Part shown: in pieces, positions 24,997-33,708 of the stretch
How positions within the stretch are numbered: position 1 is the stretch's first letter
Layout of the letters: each line of letters starts with the position of its first letter
From: VRUE01 sp963730315
GTDB taxonomy: Bacteria; Actinomycetota; Thermoleophilia; Solirubrobacterales; 70-9
Length of the DNA: 64,000 bases
Assembly: GCA_963730315.1 (NCBI GenBank)
Contig: CAVSRD010000005.1
Location: 1 to 64,000 of the forward strand
Direction: 5' to 3'
Notes under the pieces: generated by a model
What the model was told of the DNA's origin: nothing
The model's database searches: none
What the model saw: only the letters and a program-made list of their open reading frames with translations
Program-made: the position numbers and the translations under genes

Positions 24997-26147
24997 GCGG
25001 CTTCTTCAAGTCGCGCTGGGTCGGTCCGCCGCCGGGGGTCGAGGAACTGGACGCCTCGCGGCTCGCACCCGGCTTCCGGGCCGCCGCCGCCGGCTGCGGG
25101 CTGAAGGGAGGCGGCAAGACCGACGTCGGCCTGCTGGTCTGCGACGCGCCGCAAGTCTCCTCGTCGCTGCTGCTGACCCGCAACGCGTCGGCCGCGGCGC
25201 CGGTCCGGGTCTGCCGCGATCGGGTCGAGGCGGGCGCGGTGCGCGCCGCGGTCGTCAACGCCGGCAACGCCAACGCCGAGACCGGCAAGCAGGGGATGGC
25301 CGACGCCTGGGCGATGTGCGAGGAGGCGGGACGGCAGCTCGGCATCGGGCCGGAGGCGGTCGCGGTTGCCGAGACCGGGGTGATCGGGGTGCCGCTGCCG
25401 ATCGAGGCGGTGCTGGCCGGGATCGGCGAGGCTGCCGGCTTGCTCTCCGAGCTGGGCGGCGGCGCCTTCGGCGACGCGATCCTCACCACCGACCGCTGGC
25501 CGAAGAGCTGCACGCTGAAGGCGGGCGGCGTCACCCTTTCGGCCCAGGCGAAGGGGGCCGGGATGATGCAGCCGGGCTTCGCGACGATGCTCTGCTTCGT
25601 GCAGACCGACGCGGAGGTCGAGGACGCGGACGCCGCGCTGCGCAGCGCGGCCGCCGGCTCCTTCGAGCGGATCACCGTGGACGGCCAGATGAGCACCAAC
25701 GACACGGTGCTGCTGCAGGCAACCGGCGAGGCCGGCGCGCCGCTGCCGGAAGGGCTGCTCGAGGCGGTGCTGCTGCAGCTGGCCATCGAGATCGTCGCCG
25801 ACGGCGAGGGCGCGGCGCGGGTCGGCCGGATCGACGTGGACGGCGCCGCCTCGGCCGCCGAGGCGGAGCAGGTCGCACGGGCGATCGCCAACTCGCCGCT
25901 GGTCAAGACGGCGCTGTTCGGCCGCGATCCCAACTGGGGCCGGATCGCGCAGGCCGCGGGGATGGCACTCGCAGGCGAGGAAGTGGACGAGATCGGTGCC
26001 GGCTCGATCGACGCCGCCGAGCTGGGTGCGGACCTCGCCGAGGCCGAGATCGGCGTGCGGCTGGGCCGTGGCGAGGGCTCCGCCCATGTCTACTTCTCCG
26101 ACCTCGGCTACGAGTACGTTCGGATCAACGCCGAGTACACGACCTGA
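24993..26147 (+). CDS. argJ: Bifunctional ornithine acetyltransferase / N-acetylglutamate synthase
   Basis: Recycles the acetyl group between acetylornithine and glutamate. The precursor cleaves itself before the threonine of ATML, here T198 in KGAGMMQPGFATMLCF, giving two chains. Other family blocks are VVNAGNANAETGKQG, LTTDRWPK and FGRDPNWGRIAQAAG. 384 residues. The residues before the cleavage site (PGF) differ from the common PNM, but the nucleophile is kept. With ArgJ present, a separate argE is not needed. Start GTG 24993 overlaps argC. Confidence 0.94.
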   Translation: MSGFFKSRWVGPPPGVEELDASRLAPGFRAAAAGCGLKGGGKTDVGLLVCDAPQVSSSLLLTRNASAAAPVRVCRDRVEAGAVRAAVVNAGNANAETGKQGMADAWAMCEEAGRQLGIGPEAVAVAETGVIGVPLPIEAVLAGIGEAAGLLSELGGGAFGDAILTTDRWPKSCTLKAGGVTLSAQAKGAGMMQPGFATMLCFVQTDAEVEDADAALRSAAAGSFERITVDGQMSTNDTVLLQATGEAGAPLPEGLLEAVLLQLAIEIVADGEGAARVGRIDVDGAASAAEAEQVARAIANSPLVKTALFGRDPNWGRIAQAAGMALAGEEVDEIGAGSIDAAELGADLAEAEIGVRLGRGEGSAHVYFSDLGYEYVRINAEYTT

Positions 26148-26154
26148 GGAACCG

Positions 26155-26991
26155 ATGGCCGCCAACGTCGACACCCTGCTCGAGGCACTCCCTTACATCA
26201 GGGAGTTCCATGGCCGCACCGTGGTGATCAAGTACGGCGGCTCGGCGATGCGCGGGGAGCTGCGCGAAGGCTTCGCGACCGACGTCGTGCTGCTCAAGTA
26301 CGTCGGCCTCGACCCGGTGATCGTGCACGGCGGCGGCCCGGAGATCACCAGTTACATGGAGCGGCTCGGGCTCGAGGTCCGCTTCCACGAGGGGCTGCGC
26401 GTCTCCGACCCCGAGACGGTCGAGGTCGCCCGTATGGTGCTGCTCGGCAAGGTCAACTCCGACATCGTCCAGCGCCTCAACCGGCACGGCCAGCCGGCTG
26501 TCGGCCTCTCCGGCCAGGACGGGACGCTGTTCGAGGTGTCGCCGGTCGCCAACGCCGAGCAGGTCGGCTTCGTCGGCTCGGTCGAGCGGGTCGACGTCGA
26601 CGTGCTCAACCACATCGCCGCGGACTACATCCCGGTGGTCGCCTCTTCCGCCTCGGACCGCGAGGGCCACGCCTACAACGTCAACGCCGACGAGGCGGCG
26701 GGCAAGGTCGCCGCCGCGCTGGGCGCCTACAAGGCGATCTTCCTGACCGACGTGCACGGCTGGCTGGCCGACCCGGGCGACGAGGGCTCGCTGATCTCCA
26801 GCGCGACGGTCGAGCAGGTGGAAGCCGAGCTGCCTCAGGTCGAGGGCGGGATGCGGCCGAAGCTGGCGGCCTGCGTCGACGCGATCCGCGGCGGCGCCCA
26901 GTCGGCTCACATCATCGACGGCCGGCGCCCCCACAGCCTGCTGCTGGAGCTGTTCACCGACGCCGGCATCGGAACCATGGTGACCTCGTGA
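26155..26991 (+). CDS. argB: Acetylglutamate kinase
   Basis: Phosphorylates N-acetylglutamate, usually the arginine-controlled step. Amino-acid-kinase fold: VVIKYGGSAM (phosphate loop, residues ~23-32), VIVHGGGPEITSYMERLG, GLSGQDG, YNVNADEAAGKVAAALGA, and EGGMRPKLAAC. 278 residues. The N-terminal helix LLEALPYIREF is of the kind found in arginine-inhibited hexameric enzymes. GAGGA, overlapping the argJ stop, precedes ATG 26155. Confidence 0.95.
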   Translation: MAANVDTLLEALPYIREFHGRTVVIKYGGSAMRGELREGFATDVVLLKYVGLDPVIVHGGGPEITSYMERLGLEVRFHEGLRVSDPETVEVARMVLLGKVNSDIVQRLNRHGQPAVGLSGQDGTLFEVSPVANAEQVGFVGSVERVDVDVLNHIAADYIPVVASSASDREGHAYNVNADEAAGKVAAALGAYKAIFLTDVHGWLADPGDEGSLISSATVEQVEAELPQVEGGMRPKLAACVDAIRGGAQSAHIIDGRRPHSLLLELFTDAGIGTMVTS

Positions 26992-28175
26992 AGCTGGCTG
27001 ACTTGGAGGCGCTGGAGCAGCGCTACCTGATGCAGACCTACCGCCGCGCTCCGGTCGAGTTCGTGCGCGGCGAAGGCGCGCTGCTCTGGGACTCCGAGGG
27101 CAGGGAGTACCTCGACTTCCTGGCCGGGATCTCGGTCTGCTCGGTCGGCCACTGCCACCCGGCGGTGGTCGAGGCGGTGCGCGAGCAGGCTGGTCGGCTG
27201 ATGCACGTCTCCAACCTCTTCTTCACCGAGCCGATGGTGCGGCTCGCCGAGCGGCTCTCCGAGTCGAGCATCGGCGGCCGCGTCTTCCTCTGCAACTCGG
27301 GAGCCGAGGCCAACGAGTGCGCGATCAAGCTTGCCCGCAAGCAGGCCCATAAGCGCGGGGTCGAGGAACCCGAGATCATCAGCCTCGAGGGGGGCTTCCA
27401 CGGACGCACCTACGGAGCGCTCTCGGCGACGCCGCGCCTGGCGGAGAACGAGGCGCTCGGCCCGATGCTGCAGGGCTTCCGCTCGGTGCCCCTCAACGAC
27501 GTCGGGGCGCTGCGCGATGCCGTGTACGAGGAGACGGCGGCGGTGATCGTCGAGCCGATCCAGGGCGAGTCGGGCGTCTACCCGGTGAGCGAGGAGCTGC
27601 TGCTGGCGGCGCGGCGGGCCTGCGACGAGGTCGGTGCGCTGCTCATCTTCGACGAGATCCAGACCGGGATGGGGAGGACCGGCTCGCTCTGGGCTTACGA
27701 GCAGACGCCGGTGCGGCCCGACCTGCTGACCTCGGCCAAGGCGCTGGGCGGCGGCCTCCCGATCGGCGCCTGCATCGCCGCCCCGAAGCCCGGCGAGGCG
27801 CTGGAGCCCGGCGACCACGCCTCCACCTTCGCCGGCGGCGCGGTCACCTCGGCGGCGGCGCTCGCGGTGCTCGACCTGATCGACGATCCGGCCCTGCTGC
27901 GCCAGGTGCGCGAGCTGGGCGCCGTGCTGCGCGAGGGCCTGCTGGCGATCGACGGGGTGGAGGAGGTGCGGGGCCGCGGCCTGCTGCTCGGGGTCGGGCT
28001 AGGCGAGGATGTCGACGCCGCCGCGATCGGCGCCGACCTGCTGCGCCGCGGCCTGATCGTCAACGTCCCCGAGTCCGGCACGCTGCGGCTGCTGCCGCCA
28101 CTGACGGTCGATTCGGCCCAGGTCGAGCGCGCGGTTGGCCTGATTGCCGAATCGCTTCTAACCTACCTCCGATGA
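26988..28175 (+). CDS. argD: Acetylornithine aminotransferase
   Basis: Class III PLP aminotransferase acting on N-acetylornithine, possibly also on succinyl-DAP. The phosphate-binding block is SGAEANECAIKLAR; the PLP aspartate is in LLIFDEIQTGMGRTG and the Schiff-base lysine is K251 in TSAKALGGGLPIGA. 395 residues. The start GTG 26988 overlaps the argB stop (GTGA), and its own stop overlaps the next ATG. argF and argH are not in this window. Confidence 0.94.
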   Translation: MKLADLEALEQRYLMQTYRRAPVEFVRGEGALLWDSEGREYLDFLAGISVCSVGHCHPAVVEAVREQAGRLMHVSNLFFTEPMVRLAERLSESSIGGRVFLCNSGAEANECAIKLARKQAHKRGVEEPEIISLEGGFHGRTYGALSATPRLAENEALGPMLQGFRSVPLNDVGALRDAVYEETAAVIVEPIQGESGVYPVSEELLLAARRACDEVGALLIFDEIQTGMGRTGSLWAYEQTPVRPDLLTSAKALGGGLPIGACIAAPKPGEALEPGDHASTFAGGAVTSAAALAVLDLIDDPALLRQVRELGAVLREGLLAIDGVEEVRGRGLLLGVGLGEDVDAAAIGADLLRRGLIVNVPESGTLRLLPPLTVDSAQVERAVGLIAESLLTYLR

Positions 28176-28630
28176 GCGCTCGAAAGCTCCCTCCCGAGCG
28201 GCCTGAGCCCGCTTCGGCGGCCGTTGCGGCGGCGCGCCTCGCCGAGATCGTCAAGGCGGCCGAGCAGGCTGCCTCCAAAGTGATCGACGAGGCCGAGGAG
28301 GAGGCACAGCGTCACCTCGACGAGGCCCGCGAGCGCGCCGACCGGATCGTCGCCGAGCGGCTGCGCGAGCTGGCCGACCAGCTCGATCCGCCGGCCGGCG
28401 GCAAACGAGGGGCGCGGCACCTGGAGCCGGTCGAGTCGCTTCCCGAACCCTCCGGGCAGGAGGCCGAGCCCGGGGCTGACGATCGCTCCAGCGCCGCCGC
28501 CCGCCTGCTGGCCACCCAGATGGCCGTCTCCGGAGCCGGACGGGACGAGATAGAAGCGAGCTTGCGAAAGGGCTTCGACATCGACGACACCAGCGAGATC
28601 CTCGAAGCGGTACTCGGACCGGCGGAGTAG
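28172..28630 (+). CDS. Coiled-coil protein, DivIVA-like or ATP-synthase-b-like, unknown function
   Basis: 152 residues, acidic. Residues ~18-75 form a long predicted coiled coil (RLAEIVKAAEQAASKVIDEA and EEEAQRHLDEARERADRIVA); then comes a disordered Pro/Gly-rich linker, and a C-terminal helical part (QMAVSGAGRDEIEASLRKGF). This layout is common among actinobacterial DivIVA-type scaffold proteins but the N-terminal membrane-targeting motif is absent. It is coupled to argD by ATGA and followed three bases later by a membrane protein, so it sits inside the arginine operon without an obvious metabolic role. Confidence 0.65.
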   Translation: MSARKLPPERPEPASAAVAAARLAEIVKAAEQAASKVIDEAEEEAQRHLDEARERADRIVAERLRELADQLDPPAGGKRGARHLEPVESLPEPSGQEAEPGADDRSSAAARLLATQMAVSGAGRDEIEASLRKGFDIDDTSEILEAVLGPAE

Positions 28631-28633
28631 GCG

Positions 28634-28957
28634 ATGCACGACGACCCGACCCGCAGGATGCAGCAGCCGGATCGACCGGGCGGCGGGAGCCCGCGCGGCA
28701 ACATCCGCCTGCTGATCGCCGGGCTGGTCGCGGTGATCGTCGGGCTGGTCGTGGCGATCGTCGTGATCGCCTCCAACAACGGTGGGGGATCGACCACGAC
28801 CTCCTCGGCAATCGCCACCGAAGCGCCGCCGACCGCGACGACGGAGTCGACGACTACGGAGCCGACGACAACCGACACCACGACGTCGACCACGACCGCC
28901 GAACCGACCACGACGTCGCCCGAAGAAGGCGGCAGCGGCGGCCTCGAAGCACCCTGA
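28634..28957 (+). CDS. Single-pass membrane protein with Thr-rich outer segment
   Basis: 107 residues: a charged N-terminus, one membrane helix (about residues 25-46, IRLLIAGLVAVIVGLVVAIV), and an extracytoplasmic tail made almost only of Thr, Ser, Glu and Pro. The tail resembles low-complexity wall-spanning or glycosylated stalks. No enzyme motif. It lies between the coiled-coil gene and argG, 3 and 9 bases away, so all are probably co-transcribed. Function unknown. Confidence 0.6.
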   Translation: MHDDPTRRMQQPDRPGGGSPRGNIRLLIAGLVAVIVGLVVAIVVIASNNGGGSTTTSSAIATEAPPTATTESTTTEPTTTDTTTSTTTAEPTTTSPEEGGSGGLEAP

Positions 28958-28966
28958 GGTAGCAAC

Positions 28967-30238
28967 ATGGCGGCCGCGCCAGAGCAGGTCCGCACCGCGG
29001 GCTACGAGGCGGACCCCGCCGAGGTCCGGCGCGTCCTGCTGCTTTACTCGGGCGGACTGGACACCAGCGTGATGCTGAAGTGGATCCAGGACCGCTACGG
29101 CGCCGAGGTCGTCTGCCTTACCGTCAACCTCGGCCAGCCCGGCGAGGACTACGCTGTGATCGAGGACAAGGCGAAGCGGCTGGGGGCGCTCGAGTGCCAC
29201 GTGGTCGACGCCCGCGAGCGCTTCGCGACCGACTTCGTCTGGCCGGCGGTCAAGGCCAATGCCCTCTACGGCGGCGGCTACCCGCTGTTCACCGCCTTGG
29301 GCAGGCCGCTGATCGCCGAGCTGGCGGTGGAGCAGGCGCGGCGCTCGGGTTGCGACACGATCGCCCACGGCTGCACCGGCAAGGGCAACGACCAGGTGCG
29401 GATCGAGGCGACCGTGGCCACCCTGGGCCCGGAGCTGCGGACGATCGCCCCGGTGCGCGCCTGGCAGATGGGCCGCGAGGAGGAGATCGCCTACGCGCGC
29501 GAGCACGGCATCCCGGTCAAGGGCGGCACCGAGACGGCGCCCTACTCGATCGACGACAATCTCTGGGGACGCTCCTCGGAGGGGCGCTGGATCGAGGATC
29601 TCGGCCACGCGCCCGAGGACGACGTCTTCCAGCTGGTCACCCGGCCGGAGGAGGCGCCCGACCGGGCGGAGACGGTCGAGGTCGAGTTCGAGGCCGGCGT
29701 CCCGGTGGCGCTGAACGGCGAGCGACTCGGGCCGGTCGAGCTGCTCGAAACGGCGGCGGAGATCGGCTGCCGCCACGGGGTCGGCATCGTCGACCACGTC
29801 GAGGACCGGATCGTCGGGCTGAAGGTGCGCGACATCTACGAGGCGCCGGCGGCGGCGATCCTGCTCCCCGCCCACCGGGAGCTGGAGAAGCTGGTCGGCA
29901 CGATCCACCAGAACCAGTTCAAGCCGGAGCTAGACCGGAAATGGGCCTACCTGGTCTACGCCGGGCTGTGGTGGGAGCCGCTGCGCTCCGACCTCGACGC
30001 CTACATGGATGCGGTCAACGCGCAGGTGACCGGGACGATAGGGCTGAAGCTGTACAAAGGGAGCGTGCGAGTGGTCACCCGCTCCTCCCCCAACGCCGTC
30101 TACGACGCCGACCTCGCCTCCTTCGCCGAGTCGGGCGGCCTGTTCTCGCAGGCCGCCTCGCCCGGCTTCATCGAGCTCTGGTCGCTGCAGTCGCGGATGG
30201 CGCACCGGATCCGCCACCGCGACGAGGAGGGGAGCTGA
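28967..30238 (+). CDS. argG: Argininosuccinate synthase
   Basis: Joins citrulline and aspartate with ATP. The ATP pyrophosphatase loop LLLYSGGLDTSVMLKW is near residues 24-39; HGCTGKGNDQVR and GTETAPYSIDDNLWGRS are the substrate-binding blocks. 423 residues, slightly longer than the ~400 norm because of an N-terminal extension. It ends four genes after argD, and the following gene overlaps its stop (TGATG). argH would be expected next but is absent. Confidence 0.95.
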   Translation: MAAAPEQVRTAGYEADPAEVRRVLLLYSGGLDTSVMLKWIQDRYGAEVVCLTVNLGQPGEDYAVIEDKAKRLGALECHVVDARERFATDFVWPAVKANALYGGGYPLFTALGRPLIAELAVEQARRSGCDTIAHGCTGKGNDQVRIEATVATLGPELRTIAPVRAWQMGREEEIAYAREHGIPVKGGTETAPYSIDDNLWGRSSEGRWIEDLGHAPEDDVFQLVTRPEEAPDRAETVEVEFEAGVPVALNGERLGPVELLETAAEIGCRHGVGIVDHVEDRIVGLKVRDIYEAPAAAILLPAHRELEKLVGTIHQNQFKPELDRKWAYLVYAGLWWEPLRSDLDAYMDAVNAQVTGTIGLKLYKGSVRVVTRSSPNAVYDADLASFAESGGLFSQAASPGFIELWSLQSRMAHRIRHRDEEGS

Positions 30239-30390
30239 TGCAGGAAACGATCGGCAAGGTGGCGCTGCGCTTCGCGGTCAGCTACCTGCGGCGCCGCTAC
30301 CGCCGCGAGATCCGCATCGGACTGGGCTTGGGCGCGGTGGCGATCGGCGTCGCCGTCTACCTCGCCAACCGCGACGTCCCCGAGGGCTAG
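30238..30390 (+). CDS. Small single-pass membrane protein
   Basis: 50 residues, starting MQETIGKVALRFAVSYLRRR, with an arginine-rich stretch and one membrane helix (IGLGLGAVAIGVAVYLA). Its ATG overlaps the argG stop by one base, and the next gene begins ten bases after its end, so it is likely real and translated in the operon. It has no recognisable family. Confidence 0.5.
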   Translation: MQETIGKVALRFAVSYLRRRYRREIRIGLGLGAVAIGVAVYLANRDVPEG

Positions 30391-30400
30391 GCGGCATGCC

Positions 30401-31384
30401 GTGCGGCGCAAGCCGGCGATCGCAATCCTGCTCGCGGCGCTGCTCGTCGCCGCCTCGGCCCAGGCCGCCGGGATCGGCGCGCTGCGCGCCAAGGTGGAAC
30501 GGGGGCGGGACGAAGCGGCAACGCTGGGCGCTCGGATCCGCGCCACGCAGGGCCGTGTGGCCGCCGCCGAAGGGGAAGCCGCGGCAGCCGCCTCGCGGGA
30601 GCGACGGCTCAGCGCCCTGCTCGCCCACGGCCGCGCGCGGGCGGCAAGGTTGGCGGCCAAGGTGGCGCGCTCCGAACGACAACTCGAAGCCGAGCGGGCG
30701 CGCCTGCGCCGAGCCCGACGCGTGCTGGCGCAGCGCCTGGTGGCGATCTACGAGAGCGGCTCGCCGAGCACCGCCGCGGTCGTCCTCGGCTCTGGCAGCT
30801 TCGGCGAACTCGCCACCCGCTCCGAATACCTGCAGCGCATCGAGGACTCCGACACCGAGCTGGCGGCACGCGTCGAGCAGGTGCGCAACGCGGTGCGGCG
30901 CGCGCTGAAGCTGGTCGCGGCGCTGAAGGCGCGGGTCGACGCCTACAACGAGCGCCTCGCCGCCGCTCGCTCGGAAATTGCCTCGGTTCGCGCCGAAGCC
31001 GAATCGGCCACCGCCCGCCTGCAGGCACTCTCGACCGAGCGCTCGGCGGAGCTGGCAAAGCTCAAATCGCAGATCGGCCAGTGGGTGGTGGACATCGAAG
31101 CGGCCGAAGCGGCGAGCCGCGCCGCCGCCGAAGAAACGGTCGGACGCTGGCTCGGCGGCCCCTACGCGATCCCCACCTACATCGTGATGTGCGAGTCGGG
31201 CGGCAATTACGGCGCGGTCAACCCCAGCAGCGGCGCCGGCGGCGCCTACCAGATCCTCCCCTCGACCTGGGCCCTCTACGGGGGCCAGGGAGCGCCCCAG
31301 TACGCGTCCAAGGCAGAACAGGATCGCATCGCCGGTCAAATCTGGGCCGACTCGGGCGGCAGCGCCTGGGTCTGCGCCGGCTGA
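30401..31384 (+). CDS. Secreted coiled-coil protein with Rpf-like transglycosylase domain
   Basis: 327 residues. A signal peptide (AIAILLAALLVAASAQAAG) leads into a long coiled coil, about residues 25-240, of the kind seen in RipA/EnvC/CwlO-type wall hydrolases. The C-terminal ~80 residues are a transglycosylase-like domain related to resuscitation-promoting factors: IVMCESGGNYGAVNP, with catalytic glutamate E265, then SGAGGAYQILPSTW. It should cut glycan strands of peptidoglycan outside the membrane; the coiled coil probably controls access. Start GTG 30401. ftsK follows after 125 bases, so a link to division is plausible. Confidence 0.82.
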   Translation: MRRKPAIAILLAALLVAASAQAAGIGALRAKVERGRDEAATLGARIRATQGRVAAAEGEAAAAASRERRLSALLAHGRARAARLAAKVARSERQLEAERARLRRARRVLAQRLVAIYESGSPSTAAVVLGSGSFGELATRSEYLQRIEDSDTELAARVEQVRNAVRRALKLVAALKARVDAYNERLAAARSEIASVRAEAESATARLQALSTERSAELAKLKSQIGQWVVDIEAAEAASRAAAEETVGRWLGGPYAIPTYIVMCESGGNYGAVNPSSGAGGAYQILPSTWALYGGQGAPQYASKAEQDRIAGQIWADSGGSAWVCAG

Positions 31385-31413
31385 GACGCATCTCAGACGA
31401 AAGTCTGCGAGAT
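31381..31413 (+). promoter_or_regulatory. Two mutually exclusive hairpins between the Rpf-like gene and ftsK
   Basis: CTGAGA (31381-31386) can pair with TCTCAG (31391-31396). The same bases can instead form ATCTC-AGAC-GAAA-GTCT-GC-GAGAT (31390-31413). Both cannot form together. No T run follows, so it is not a normal terminator. It may be an RNA switch or simply chance. Confidence 0.25.
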
Positions 31414-31509
31414 CGACGACCAGCGGCTTCGTGGCTTTGCTCGCCACCCTGACCGTCACGCAGCTGTAGCGAGAGCAGGGGAGGGACGGCCGGCGTCGAA
31501 GGGGCTGCC

Positions 31510-33663
31510 ATGTTCGTGCGCAAGAAGCGAGGCTCGTCCGCGCGGCGCTCCGGTGGCAAGGCGAAAGGCAAAGCCAGGTCGCGTCGCCCGCGACTGCGGT
31601 TGCCGGAGGGTCTCCAGCAGCGACACCTCGACCTGATCGGCCTTTTCCTGATCGCCGCCGGCGTCTACCTGACCTTTGTCCTGTTCTTCGGCTGGGACGG
31701 CGGCAAGGTCGGCTACGGGGTGGAAACCGGGCTCGAGTACCTGTTCGGCGAGGTGGGCGCCAAGATCGCGACGTTGCTGATGCTGGCCGCCGGCACGATG
31801 CTGGTCACCGGCACCTCGATCTCGACCGTCTTCCGTGGGCTCGGCCGGGGGGTGCGCCACACATTTGCCGGCGGACGCGACGTCGCCCGCACGGCGATCC
31901 AGCATCGGGAAACGCGGCGCGGCGGGAAGACCTTCGGCTTCGAGACGCAGGCCGGCCCCACCGACGTGATGAGCGCCTACCCGGAGACCGACGACTTCGA
32001 GCCGACGGTGGCGGTCGCCGGGGATGCGCCCGAGGCGCAGGCCGAGCCGGTCACCCAGGACTTCGAGGTGCAGCGCGAGGAAGCCGAAGCTCCGGCCGAG
32101 CCGGTGGACGGGGAGCCGCCCGGGGTCGCGCCGGAGCCGGTCCCCCTCACCCCGATGGGCAACGAGCGCGGCGTCACCGCCTCCGAGGAGATCGATTACC
32201 GCCCGCCGCCCGCCGCCGCGCTCGAGAAGGGGCGCAGCGACAAGGGGCCGGACCCGCGCGACCACGACGCGGTCGGCCGCAAGCTGGTCGAGACGCTCGG
32301 CCACTTCGGGGTCGAGGCGAAGATCGTCGGCATCGTCAGCGGGCCGCACGTCTCCCGCTACGAGCTGCGCCTCGCGCCCGGCACCAAGGTGAAGAAAGTC
32401 ACCGAGCTGTCCAACGACCTGGCCTACGGGCTGGCCTCGACCGACATTCGCATCCTCGCCCCGATCCCCGGCAAGCAAGCGGTCGGCGTCGAGGTCCCGA
32501 ACACCCGGCGCCGCCTGGTGCGGCTCGGCGACATCTATGCCGGCCGCCCGGAGAAGACCTCGCCGCTGGTCGCCTGGCTCGGCAAAGGAATCGACGGCAA
32601 CCCGGTCTGGACCGACCTGGCGAAGATGCCCCACGTGCTTGTCGCGGGTACGACCGGCTCCGGCAAGTCCGGATGCGTCAACGCGATGCTCTGCTCGATC
32701 CTCATGCAGGCCTCGCCCAACGATGTGCGCCTCGTCCTCGTCGACCCCAAGCGGGTCGAGCTGAACCACTACGAGAACGTCCCACACCTGCTCACGCCGG
32801 TAGTCACCTCGCCCCGCCTCGCGGCCAACGTACTCGCCAACCTGATCGGCGAGATGGAGAGCCGCTACGGGATCATGGGCGAAGCCCGCTGCCGCAACCT
32901 GGCCGAGTTGAACCGCTCCCGCGCCAAGTCCGGCGAGCCGCCGTTGCCGCACATCCTCTGCGTGATCGACGAGCTCGCCGACCTGATGATGGTCTCCCCG
33001 GCCGAGGTCGAGGACTCGATCATCCGCCTCGCCCAGAAGTCGCGGGCCACCGGCATCCACCTGGTGCTGGCGACCCAGCGTCCGTCCACGGACATCATCA
33101 CCGGCACGATCAAGGTCAACATCCCCGCCCGGATCGCTTTCGCCGTCTCCTCCCAGACCGACTCCCGGGTGATCCTCGATCAGGGCGGGGCCGAGGCCCT
33201 GCTCGGCCAGGGGGACATGCTGTTTCGCGGCGCCGGCACCTCGAAGCTGGCGCGGATCCAGGGCGCCTTCGTCACCGAGGAGGAGATCGCCCGGATCGCC
33301 GGCCACTGGTCCAAGCAGGGCGAGCCGGTGTTCGAGGAGGAGCTGCTGGAGGCGCGCGAGGAGGGCCTCGAGAGCGATGGGGAGGACGATTTCGATCCCG
33401 ACAGCGACGATCTGCTCGATGAGGCGATCCGCACCGTCGTGCAGACCGAAACCGCTTCGGTCTCGATGATCCAGCGCCGCCTGCGGGTCGGGTACACCCG
33501 CGCCGGCCGGCTGATCGACATGCTCGAGCGGCGTGGGGTGATCTCCGGCTACGAGGGCTCGAAGCCGCGGCAGGTGCTGATCACCGAGGCCGACCTGCCG
33601 CGAGTGCTCGGCGGCGATGCGCGGTCCCAGCCGGTGGCCGCGGACGCGGACGAACCCGTGTAA
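31510..33663 (+). CDS. ftsK: DNA translocase FtsK/SpoIIIE
   Basis: Septal ATP-driven DNA pump. The N-terminal membrane part has only two clear hydrophobic segments (about residues 40-60 and 83-103), fewer than the usual four. A charged linker (~120-250) leads to the alpha/beta motor: Walker A GTTGSGKSG near residue 380, Walker B LCVIDELADLMM near 482, and IHLVLATQRPSTDIITGTIK. The C-terminal winged-helix gamma domain (SMIQRRLRVGYTRAGRLIDM) reads KOPS/SRS sites. 717 residues. The likely start is ATG 31510. A rodZ-like gene follows. Confidence 0.93.
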   Translation: MFVRKKRGSSARRSGGKAKGKARSRRPRLRLPEGLQQRHLDLIGLFLIAAGVYLTFVLFFGWDGGKVGYGVETGLEYLFGEVGAKIATLLMLAAGTMLVTGTSISTVFRGLGRGVRHTFAGGRDVARTAIQHRETRRGGKTFGFETQAGPTDVMSAYPETDDFEPTVAVAGDAPEAQAEPVTQDFEVQREEAEAPAEPVDGEPPGVAPEPVPLTPMGNERGVTASEEIDYRPPPAAALEKGRSDKGPDPRDHDAVGRKLVETLGHFGVEAKIVGIVSGPHVSRYELRLAPGTKVKKVTELSNDLAYGLASTDIRILAPIPGKQAVGVEVPNTRRRLVRLGDIYAGRPEKTSPLVAWLGKGIDGNPVWTDLAKMPHVLVAGTTGSGKSGCVNAMLCSILMQASPNDVRLVLVDPKRVELNHYENVPHLLTPVVTSPRLAANVLANLIGEMESRYGIMGEARCRNLAELNRSRAKSGEPPLPHILCVIDELADLMMVSPAEVEDSIIRLAQKSRATGIHLVLATQRPSTDIITGTIKVNIPARIAFAVSSQTDSRVILDQGGAEALLGQGDMLFRGAGTSKLARIQGAFVTEEEIARIAGHWSKQGEPVFEEELLEAREEGLESDGEDDFDPDSDDLLDEAIRTVVQTETASVSMIQRRLRVGYTRAGRLIDMLERRGVISGYEGSKPRQVLITEADLPRVLGGDARSQPVAADADEPV

Positions 33664-33708
33664 CACGTTCCTTGCGCGCCGAAGCGCCGCAATAGACACA
33701 ATGTCAGG

